Positions 1-7,285 of a DNA stretch of 25,008 nt are shown here, one piece after another; positions within the stretch are counted from its first letter, which is position 1, and each line of letters opens with the position of its first letter. The stretch lies in NCBI GenBank assembly GCA_964635965.1, contig CAZWQX010000046.1:1-25008 (forward strand), written 5' to 3'. This DNA comes from JAKVAV01 sp964635965 (lineage in GTDB: Bacteria > Bacteroidota > Bacteroidia > Flavobacteriales_D > Cryomorphaceae). Under the pieces are notes generated by a model. The model was given only the letters and a program-made list of their open reading frames with translations. It searched no databases and was not told the origin of the DNA. A program made the translations under genes and the position numbers.

Positions 1-10
1 CAGGCTGAAA

Positions 11-53
11 TTTTATTTTCGTTTTCGAACTAGTTCAGAAAACGAAAATAAAA
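11..53. repeat. Long near-perfect palindrome (hairpin)
   Basis: A 16-bp arm at 11-26 (TTTTATTTTCGTTTTC) is exactly complementary to 38-53. The 11-base centre holds a second palindrome, GAACTAGTTC (27-36), so with one bulged A (37) nearly the whole 43 bases fold into one hairpin. It is AT-rich with T- and A-runs on opposite sides, so it could end transcription from either side. It lies directly beyond the terminator of the minus-strand gene at 100-3858. What lies to the left of the window is unknown. Confidence 0.7.
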
Positions 54-79
54 AAGCCTCTTTAAAAATAAAGAGGCTT
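54..79 (-). terminator. Intrinsic terminator of the type A cargo gene
   Basis: A 10-bp stem (AAGCCTCTTT at 54-63 with AAAGAGGCTT at 70-79) has a 6-base loop and, read on the minus strand, is followed by TTTTATTTTCG. It starts about 20 bases after the stop of the minus-strand gene ending at 100, the expected geometry for a rho-independent terminator. Confidence 0.85.
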
Positions 80-99
80 GGAGATTTAAAATTTGGGAC

Positions 100-3000
100 T
101 TAGTTCACCTTGATAATCTTCTCGGAAGCAAACGTTCTTCCTGCAATGAACACATTTATAATGTACACCCCTTTTTGCAAAGTAGAACCATCAATGAAAT
201 ATCCCGATGAGGCATTTGTTTGCCCTTCCAAGACAAGTCTTCCCATTAAATCAGTAATGCGGAATTGGAAAGACTCATGTTCAAGACCTGATTCGATCAA
301 AACTTGAAAATTATCAGAGAAAGGATTGGGGATGATTCGCACATCATTTCCATTGATACCGCTACCAGAATTGTTCTTTCCATCATTATCTCCGTAGGAT
401 TCCGGCAATTCATCCGTCAAATTAAGCGGCGTAGGAAAATATCTGGAATCCATTTGATGATACAATTCAACCAAAGCGGTGACATTGGACAAGTAATTCA
501 ATTGGTCTTCTTCTACCAAATCACTCAAATAATCGGGCAAGCTTGCATCCGAAAATGAGATTGCAATATCGGATAAAGCGGGATCCGAGTTATTCTTAGT
601 CGAAACCCATTCGGGTATTGCGTGATTGAGTTCCATGGCCAAGGCGGATGCAAATCGTCCCGCAACAAAATCAGGCTGATTTTCTTGTAACAAATTCCAC
701 ACGGCATCTTTCGGAAATGCGTTCAACGTATCAGCTTGAAAAGCCGAGATTAAAGAATTCCATAAATCCGTCAGGGATTCCTTGACACTCGTAACTCCGT
801 CTTCTCCTTGCAGGCTTAATAATTCTCCGTGCATCTGGCTTAATGCTAGTGCAAAATCTTCCATGGACATAGATTCTTCATCATTACTCTTACCGGACCC
901 CTCTACACCAGCCGTTCCTTTGCCTGGAGGTGCACCAGAACTCTGGATCGGACAATCACTAAGACTAGGAAAATCTCCCGGACACATTTGAGGGTTAACT
1001 CGGAGGGGTGTAAATGTCAACGGTTCCAATCTTACTACCAGGGGATTAGTTGAACCAGTCACATCATGGTAGTTATACTCTATGTCAAATGTAATACTGT
1101 TACATAGAATTAACTCGGCCTCTCTTACTCTTATATCGTGCCCTCCATTCGGGGTATGACTAAAAATATTTCCTGCAGGTTCTCCCAAAGGAGAACATTC
1201 GCCTTGTTCATTGCTCGTATTCCCTGAGTGAACATAGATATCCGCGTACGGCACGAACTGGTCGAAGCGATTACATTTCCATCTTAGACCTTCCTGATAA
1301 ACCGAGACGCAATCTGCGTTCTCTAATTCACTTCCAATACCAATTGTGATATCCTCAAAAAAGTTATTGTAGATGTAGTTGATTGCAGGCCCGGAAGCGG
1401 AAATACGAATCCCCAAATTATAGTTAACAGGAGAAAGCGCCATCGAGGTAAACGAATTGTTCTCTACTACATACCCTGTAGAAGAAAGTAAAAATATACC
1501 CGATGCATCATCGAGGTTTGGAACTCTGAACTCATTGTCCAGTAATTCAGGATTTATCAAAGCTGAAGTTTGGATGCCCACATTATTGTTTTCAAATTCT
1601 CCATAGCCTGTGTAAAGCGTTCTGGTAGAACTCACCGACGAGGCTAGCACCCCGATGGAAAGGTTTAAAAAGGTTGGTCTTACCTCGGGAGATTGGCAGG
1701 GATTAGCAGGTATAGGTTCATTACAGAGATAACTAATGTTCACTCTCGAGTCTATTGCGTCGACTCCTACCCCACGGTTTTTTACTGCATATAAGGCCCA
1801 AGCCTCATTTTGATACGTATTTCCTCTCAGAAAAATCCCACTAGATCGAATAATGTCGACATGTACATCCGGGGTGATTTTCTCGAAGTTCAAAAGATCG
1901 AAGGTCCAGGTGAAGTTCATGTTATTAATACGAGCCAAATTAAAGAGCTCTCCTCCGCTCCCGTCATTTGCAATATAACCTTCGAATCGAACGCTGATCG
2001 GACAGTCCTTTATTTTGCTATCTGAGATCCGAACAATTCCTCCGCCGTACCCATTAAAGTTTTCATGGCCTGCCAATATCCCGATTTGGGCATACTCGAT
2101 TGTACTCCCTTCATCCATGTTCAATCTTCCTTGAACAGAATTAAAAAGGCTCTGAGCTTGATCATCATATCCCTCAACCCGTATTCCCTGCCAAAAACGT
2201 TCCTCACACTTATCGTCAAGCGAATCTCGGCAAACGTAATTCAAATCGGTGCAACGAAAATCAGAGGTAATATGAGTAGAATCGGTTATGGTTAAAATAC
2301 CTCCCGGAGTGATTTCATCTCCCCTATCAACGACGATAACACCATCGCGGGCAAATCTGAAATTTAGATCGCGAATTTCCAGATTGGCACCTTTTTCTAC
2401 AAAAATGGAATCGCGAATAAAAATGGTGTCAGTCGCCAAAGCATTCCATGGGTTACCGCCGATTCCCGGCGCCCAATTCTCTGTTGTCGACACAAAACGG
2501 CTGGTATCTTGCTTCGGTCCGTTGTAGGCATATTTATAACAGCAATCGCATGAAGCTTCAATAAAGGCTGCATCGTAAAACATGTAATCAATCTGATCGG
2601 GTATAATTCTTTTTTCGTCTTGAGATGAAAAAACGGATTGCGCTCCGAAATTTGATGAATACCCTCCCGCCAACGGGATTGCCGTAGGATTCCAACTTAA
2701 GGGACTTGGTGTATTAGGATTACTCAACGCACCCAAATGGGTTGCGCCCGCGACATAAATGGTATAATTCAATGGGTTCCCCGCTAATTGCAATTGAGAG
2801 TTCTGAAAGTTGGCAATATCTGTGTAATTGAGATTTGTTAATGTCCCTGATACGAAGTCATAATAGCTAAACGGACTGGGGTAATTCGGAAAGGGATCAT
2901 GGATAATGTAAAGCAGCTTGCCATTAGGTGAAAACTCCAATCCATGAACGTAAGTCGGGCTTTGATTTGTTTGATTCTCAAAAGGAATGTCAACCCTGCT

Positions 3001-3858
3001 TGAAGTAATTACATTACCCGTTATTGAATCAATGTCAAACGTGGCAATTTTAATATCACCCAAGATTGCGTCTTGCTTGAAGTACGGTGTGGCAACTTTT
3101 ACCACATTATTGGCTGTATCTTCAAAAAGCTCCATTTCGCTGCGCCATCCATTCTCAACCAAATCATCAAATCCTGTAAAAAGTTCATACTCCCAAACCA
3201 GACCGGTAAGTCCGTCACAATCGAGATTAAACCTGAATACACTGTTATTATTGGAAACGAAAACCCATCTGGTGCTATCGCCGAATTGACGGGTAGCAGC
3301 AAAATGAACTCCTTTTACCCCGTGATCTGCATTTCCCCATTGGGTATCTGAAATCAACGTCAGGTCTGAAACCATATTCCAAGACGACTTGTAGACACCT
3401 TGTGGATCAGCCTCTAATAAAGTATTTAACGTATCGTCGTATATCGAGAAATGAGGAAACTCAGAACCTTGGGCGGCTCCGTTTGGTTCGCCCTGAAAAA
3501 TGTAAAAGCGATTGCAGCTTCCCGGTTGGGGAACAATTAAAGCTTCACTGGTTCCTTTTATTAACTGAGTGCCATCGTCAAATTCAGCGCGTTCTACACC
3601 CGATTCATTGTAAAGTTTGCCATCGAGCATAAAGAACATGATCTCTTGGTAGGGATCGCGAAGTCCCGCATGTATGTAGTCCGCCTCCTGACCCATATAG
3701 TCGTCTATTGGGAGGTTTAACAAAGTTGTTCCATTCTGATTATCGAACCCTTCCTCTGGAAAAGTCCAAAAAGGGTTTTGTGCGCTAACGGTGTTAAAGA
3801 AAAAATACACGTAAGCGAAAGCGATAATCGCCTTCAGTGGAAGGATTTTCCGTTTCAT
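100..3858 (-). CDS. T9SS type A cargo: beta-propeller/beta-helix surface protein
   Basis: Large secreted protein of 1252 residues. Residues 1-26 look like a signal peptide (basic start, hydrophobic core, ending VSAQ). Residues about 27-430 have repeated aspartate- and tryptophan-rich strands and phrases such as GLEFSPNGKLLYI, typical of a beta-propeller. A Cys cluster (SCDCC, about 438) precedes a right-handed beta-helix-like region (about 460-950) with a WQGIRV motif common in Bacteroidota surface proteins. A Gly/Ser/Pro linker near 970 leads to an acidic helical region (about 985-1150). Residues about 1172-1252 are a T9SS type A sorting domain: IPNPF, ITDLMGRLV, LQKGVYIINV, ending EKIIKVN. 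The family predicts export by the T9SS and trimming by PorU. The binding target is unknown; adhesion or polymer binding is inference. It diverges from the type B cargo gene, 87 bases away. Confidence 0.85.
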   Translation of the reverse strand: MKRKILPLKAIIAFAYVYFFFNTVSAQNPFWTFPEEGFDNQNGTTLLNLPIDDYMGQEADYIHAGLRDPYQEIMFFMLDGKLYNESGVERAEFDDGTQLIKGTSEALIVPQPGSCNRFYIFQGEPNGAAQGSEFPHFSIYDDTLNTLLEADPQGVYKSSWNMVSDLTLISDTQWGNADHGVKGVHFAATRQFGDSTRWVFVSNNNSVFRFNLDCDGLTGLVWEYELFTGFDDLVENGWRSEMELFEDTANNVVKVATPYFKQDAILGDIKIATFDIDSITGNVITSSRVDIPFENQTNQSPTYVHGLEFSPNGKLLYIIHDPFPNYPSPFSYYDFVSGTLTNLNYTDIANFQNSQLQLAGNPLNYTIYVAGATHLGALSNPNTPSPLSWNPTAIPLAGGYSSNFGAQSVFSSQDEKRIIPDQIDYMFYDAAFIEASCDCCYKYAYNGPKQDTSRFVSTTENWAPGIGGNPWNALATDTIFIRDSIFVEKGANLEIRDLNFRFARDGVIVVDRGDEITPGGILTITDSTHITSDFRCTDLNYVCRDSLDDKCEERFWQGIRVEGYDDQAQSLFNSVQGRLNMDEGSTIEYAQIGILAGHENFNGYGGGIVRISDSKIKDCPISVRFEGYIANDGSGGELFNLARINNMNFTWTFDLLNFEKITPDVHVDIIRSSGIFLRGNTYQNEAWALYAVKNRGVGVDAIDSRVNISYLCNEPIPANPCQSPEVRPTFLNLSIGVLASSVSSTRTLYTGYGEFENNNVGIQTSALINPELLDNEFRVPNLDDASGIFLLSSTGYVVENNSFTSMALSPVNYNLGIRISASGPAINYIYNNFFEDITIGIGSELENADCVSVYQEGLRWKCNRFDQFVPYADIYVHSGNTSNEQGECSPLGEPAGNIFSHTPNGGHDIRVREAELILCNSITFDIEYNYHDVTGSTNPLVVRLEPLTFTPLRVNPQMCPGDFPSLSDCPIQSSGAPPGKGTAGVEGSGKSNDEESMSMEDFALALSQMHGELLSLQGEDGVTSVKESLTDLWNSLISAFQADTLNAFPKDAVWNLLQENQPDFVAGRFASALAMELNHAIPEWVSTKNNSDPALSDIAISFSDASLPDYLSDLVEEDQLNYLSNVTALVELYHQMDSRYFPTPLNLTDELPESYGDNDGKNNSGSGINGNDVRIIPNPFSDNFQVLIESGLEHESFQFRITDLMGRLVLEGQTNASSGYFIDGSTLQKGVYIINVFIAGRTFASEKIIKVN

Positions 3859-3945
3859 AGTTTTAGAGGTTTTAATTCGTCTGTTATAAATTTCAAAAAA
3901 AAAATCCGAAATTCACAAGAGTTAAGAGCAAAAACTTTTAACACT
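3859..3945. promoter_or_regulatory. Divergent promoter region of two cargo genes
   Basis: The 87-base AT-rich spacer must hold the start signals for both divergent cargo genes, assuming neither is read from further away. On the plus strand TAAATTTC (3887-3894) is one base off the Bacteroidota -7 box TAnnTTTG. A run of ten A residues follows at once. No good match was seen for the minus-strand gene. The region is defined by gene positions, and the box is only a candidate. Confidence 0.4.
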
Positions 3946-5865
3946 ATGAGCAGAGTGCGATGGATTTTGATATTTTGCAATTTGAGTTGGATACTATCTG
4001 TATCCGCTCAAGACCTTTTTGTTGAGGAGTGTTTCGTTGGTGGAGTCACTGCTGCTGGTATAACGGGTTCACTTGGACCAATTGACGGAAAATTTCAATT
4101 TCATTGGGAAGAAGACTTCGAATTAATACGAGCATTCGCTTTTACTTACCGCTATGGCCGGCCAGTAGACAATGAGATATTTTTAAACGGGGAATCCATA
4201 TCCCTTGATATGTCCAGTCAAATTGGAGTTGAACTACCTGATGCACCACCTATTGGTCAATTCGCTGTACATGGCATTGATATTACCAATAGTATTGATA
4301 TTGTGGAGGATAGTATTTCCGTTGTTCTCGATGCTTTTGAGGGTGGAGAGCCAATTAATACTGGCTGGTGGAGTGTGATGTGTGTTTTTCTATATGAAAG
4401 CCCAACAATTATTGAACCTGTGTGTCTTCGAATTTACACAGCGAATCAAAACCAGAATGCATCGCAAAATTATTATTTCCCTAAGCCCTCATTTGATCCC
4501 ATAAGCGATTTGGGGTTCGCGATTTATTCGGACAGGATCAATGATTTCGAAGAAGATCGAAGCTTAATTGGTATAAATGGAAGTTCTTTAGGCAATATTG
4601 GTGGTGCAGACAACACGAACCCAGGATCCGCTCCATTTAATAGTGGAGTTAGAGGTCACTTTTATTACGAAAATGGACAATTATTCGGTTTGGATGATGA
4701 CATTCCTAATAATACAGTAGAAGATTCAGATGGTATTGCAGTTATCAATGAATATTTAACAGATGAGGCGGAACAACAAGTTTTTTTAACAGCTATTAGT
4801 TATCCTACTTCTTTTGCAAGGGGTAATCCTCATCCAGCCTTCTTCCTCACCTACACCCCGGATTGTACCGTGCTTCCTGATTTGGGTGAAGTTCCCCGGC
4901 GATATTCCTTCTGTCGGGGCGATACGGTTCAGATCACCACCACGGATGAATACGAAAACTTTGAATGGAGCAAGGCCGCGGGGCTGAGCGATTCCACCAG
5001 TGCCAACCCGCTCTGCTTTGCCGATAGCAGCGGCTGGTATATGGTAAAAATGTGGAACGAAGCCGAGCCCGGTTGCAGCCAAACCATCCCCATCTTTATC
5101 GAAGTAAATGACATCCCTCGTCCTGCCAATTTTGACCTAACCTCCTCTTTTTGCCCCGAAAACTCGGGTGAGATTCGGGCACTCAACCCGGCGGGCAATG
5201 CTCCTTTTACCCACTGGCTCGATGACGAATTCCAATTTTCAGGAGTCGTACAAAACCTGGCTCCCGGAGAATATGATTTTCGCATCAATTCAGCCGTGGG
5301 TTGTGAGTGGGATACTACGGTTACCATTCCGTTGAATCCCATACAGGTAGCTGATTTTACCGCCAACCCCGAATCGGGATTTTCGCCCTTAGACGTTTTT
5401 TTTAACAACAATTCCAACCAAGCGACGGCATATCAATGGTTAATCGATGGCGTTCCGACCTCAGAAAGCGAGAATCTACTTTATGCCTTTACAGATTCGG
5501 GTTCTTACGAAATCACGTTGATTGCCTTCCGCAATGAGTTGACATGTGCAGATACCGCCACTTTTATCTTAAGAGTTGAACCCGGTATTCAAGTCTTAAT
5601 GCCCAATGTCATCTCACCGAACGGGGATGGACGAAACGATCGCTTAATCGCACAAATTCAGGGAGTTGCTTCTTGCCGATGGACGATTTTTAACCGCTGG
5701 GGAAATGAGGTGGCTTTGGGAGAGGAGACAAATCCTGTTCAAGAAGTAGAAATCTGGAGTCCGGATTCCGAGCTAGCTGAAGGAACCTATACACTTGTGC
5801 TGGTTGCGAGGGGATTAGCAGGACAGATCGAGCAATTCGAGTTTCAGGTGGCTGTTGTGAGGTAA
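3946..5865 (+). CDS. T9SS type B cargo with PKD and CHU_C (gliding-associated) C-terminus
   Basis: I chose the ATG at 3946 because it gives a normal signal peptide (MSRVRWILIF to VSAQ, about 22 residues); the frame stays open upstream to 3778, but that would overlap the divergent gene and bury the signal. The mature protein (639 residues in all) has an N-terminal region of unknown fold (about 23-300), an Ig-like cysteine-containing segment (about 305-385), an SprB-repeat-like segment (about 386-460) with SFCPENSGEI and LAPGEYDFRI, a PKD-like domain (about 465-545, FTANPESGFSPLDVFF, ending in strands), and a type B sorting domain from about 547 (NVISPNGDGRNDRL, FNRWGNEV, EGTYTLVLVARG). Type B domains are exported by the T9SS, usually with dedicated SprF/PorP partners. 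The function of the N-terminal part is not recognised. Base composition changes sharply near codon 300. Confidence 0.85.
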   Translation: MSRVRWILIFCNLSWILSVSAQDLFVEECFVGGVTAAGITGSLGPIDGKFQFHWEEDFELIRAFAFTYRYGRPVDNEIFLNGESISLDMSSQIGVELPDAPPIGQFAVHGIDITNSIDIVEDSISVVLDAFEGGEPINTGWWSVMCVFLYESPTIIEPVCLRIYTANQNQNASQNYYFPKPSFDPISDLGFAIYSDRINDFEEDRSLIGINGSSLGNIGGADNTNPGSAPFNSGVRGHFYYENGQLFGLDDDIPNNTVEDSDGIAVINEYLTDEAEQQVFLTAISYPTSFARGNPHPAFFLTYTPDCTVLPDLGEVPRRYSFCRGDTVQITTTDEYENFEWSKAAGLSDSTSANPLCFADSSGWYMVKMWNEAEPGCSQTIPIFIEVNDIPRPANFDLTSSFCPENSGEIRALNPAGNAPFTHWLDDEFQFSGVVQNLAPGEYDFRINSAVGCEWDTTVTIPLNPIQVADFTANPESGFSPLDVFFNNNSNQATAYQWLIDGVPTSESENLLYAFTDSGSYEITLIAFRNELTCADTATFILRVEPGIQVLMPNVISPNGDGRNDRLIAQIQGVASCRWTIFNRWGNEVALGEETNPVQEVEIWSPDSELAEGTYTLVLVARGLAGQIEQFEFQVAVVR

Positions 5866-5884
5866 ACCATAATTCCACCTCCGT

Positions 5885-5930
5885 CGCCGAAAGCTATGCT
5901 TGTCGGCGCCACCTCCTCCCTTGGAGGAGG
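5885..5930. repeat. REP-like double hairpin in convergent spacer
   Basis: Two hairpins lie side by side. In the first, CGCCGA (5885-5890) pairs with TCGGCG (5903-5908), and AAGC (5891-5894) with GCTT (5898-5901), leaving only TAT as loop and one bulged G. In the second, CCTCCTCC (5912-5919) pairs with GGAGGAGG (5923-5930) around a 3-base loop. They sit about 20 bases after the type B cargo stop and about 100 after the pdhC stop, between convergent genes. No T-run follows, so this resembles a dispersed REP-type palindrome more than a standard terminator. Only one copy is visible here, so its dispersal is inference. Confidence 0.65.
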
Positions 5931-5986
5931 ACAACTAAAAACCTAATTCTCTCCTGAACACGCTGCGAACAACGCACAACGAATAA

Positions 5987-6021
5987 CGACTATCGACTAT
6001 CGACTATCGACTATCCACTAT
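5987..6021. repeat. Tandem 7-bp repeat (CGACTAT) x5
   Basis: Four exact copies of CGACTAT (5987-6014) are followed by a fifth with one change (CCACTAT, 6015-6021). The array ends 6 bases from the stop of pdhC. It is a simple-sequence tract in the convergent spacer with no coding role visible, and its copy number could vary by slippage. Confidence 0.9.
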
Positions 6022-6027
6022 CCAAAC

Positions 6028-7278
6028 CTAGTCCGCCAGCATCATCACCGGGTTCTCCATGTACTTTTTGAAAGTCTGGAGGAAAGCCGAACCTACCGCT
6101 CCGTCAACCACTCGGTGATCACAAGAAAGTGTCACTTTCATCGTATGACCTACCACTATCTGACCGTTTTTCACAACAGGTTTCTCAACGATAGTCCCTA
6201 CAGCCATAATGCAAGCGTCAGGTGGATTGATGATAGCCGTAAACTCCTCTATACCGAACATTCCCAAGTTTGAAATGGTGAAGGTATTGCCCTCCATTTC
6301 GTTTGGTTGAAGTTTCTTGTCCCTAGCTTTTCCGGCAAGCTCTTTGACTTCTTCGTTGATCGCAACCATCGGTTTTGAATCAGCAAATCGGATAACGGGA
6401 ACAAGTAATCCCTCATCAACTGCAACAGCCACTCCCACGTGAACATGGTTATTGTAGCGAATGGTATCGCCCAACCATGAAGCATTTACTGCAGGATGCT
6501 TACGCAAAGCAACAGCAGCAGCCTTTACCACCATATCATTGAAAGAAATTTTGGCAGGTTCCAGCGCAGCATTGATTGCTTTTCGAGAAGCCATGGCATT
6601 TGCCATGTCAATTTCCATGGTCAAATAGAAGTGAGGTGCTCCGAATTTACTTTCGCCCAAGCGACGTGCAATCACCTTACGCATTTGAGATACCTTCTCT
6701 TCGTGGAAGCTCTCTTGACCAACAGCACCTGCCGAAGCAGCCGCAGGATAAGCAGAAGGAGTGTAATTCTCAATATCGCGTTTAACGATTCTTCCACCAT
6801 CACCCGTACCTTGAATTTGTTTGAGATCGATGCCCTTCTCGGCAGCCATACTTTTAGCCAACGGAGAAGCTTTAACACGTCCATTTGTAGAAGGTACAGC
6901 AAGGGGAGCCGCAGCTGCAGGAGCCGCTTCAGCAACAGGAGCTGGTGCAGCTTCTTTTTGTGGTTCAGGCGCTGCTTCCTCAGCAGGGGCAGCTGCTGCT
7001 CCATTGGCGGCTTCTTTCAGGAGACCTTCAATATCTTCGCCCTTATCTCCCAAAACAGCCAAAACAGAATCTACCGGAGCTGTCTCTCCTTCGGCGACAC
7101 CAATATGTAATAAGAATCCATCCTGGAAGGATTCGAACTCCATGGTAGCCTTATCGGTCTCGATTTCTGCGAGCACATCACCCGACTTCACTTCATCTCC
7201 AACTTTCTTGTGCCATTCAGCCACCACGCCTTCTTCCATGGTGTCGCTAAGCTTGGGCATGCGTACGATTTCAGCCAT
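6028..7278 (-). CDS. pdhC: Pyruvate dehydrogenase E2, dihydrolipoamide acetyltransferase
   Basis: The E2 core of the cytoplasmic pyruvate dehydrogenase complex moves the acetyl group from lipoate to CoA. One lipoyl domain (about 1-80) carries the lipoylation lysine K43 in ETDKATMEFE. An Ala/Pro/Glu linker (about 92-130) leads to the E3/E1-binding domain (about 135-172, KASPLAKSMAAEKGIDL and GTGDGGRIVKRDI). The acetyltransferase core (about 195-416) has the active-site DHRVVDG, with H388 and D392. At 416 residues it is shorter than many Bacteroidota E2 proteins, which often have two lipoyl domains. It starts 7 bases after the pdhA stop, so the two are co-transcribed. Pyruvate rather than a branched-chain substrate is inferred from the pdhA neighbour. 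No E1 beta gene is in the window. Confidence 0.93.
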   Translation of the reverse strand: MAEIVRMPKLSDTMEEGVVAEWHKKVGDEVKSGDVLAEIETDKATMEFESFQDGFLLHIGVAEGETAPVDSVLAVLGDKGEDIEGLLKEAANGAAAAPAEEAAPEPQKEAAPAPVAEAAPAAAAPLAVPSTNGRVKASPLAKSMAAEKGIDLKQIQGTGDGGRIVKRDIENYTPSAYPAAASAGAVGQESFHEEKVSQMRKVIARRLGESKFGAPHFYLTMEIDMANAMASRKAINAALEPAKISFNDMVVKAAAVALRKHPAVNASWLGDTIRYNNHVHVGVAVAVDEGLLVPVIRFADSKPMVAINEEVKELAGKARDKKLQPNEMEGNTFTISNLGMFGIEEFTAIINPPDACIMAVGTIVEKPVVKNGQIVVGHTMKVTLSCDHRVVDGAVGSAFLQTFKKYMENPVMMLAD

Positions 7279-7285
7279 AATGCTA

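Noticed and set aside
3778..3945. Upstream extension of the type B cargo gene to 3778
   Set aside because: It would overlap the divergent gene's signal-peptide codons and place 56 residues before a perfect signal peptide starting at 3946.
5987..6021. Tandem heptamers as a CRISPR array
   Set aside because: The units are 7 bases with no spacers. CRISPR repeats are about 24-48 bases with unique spacers.
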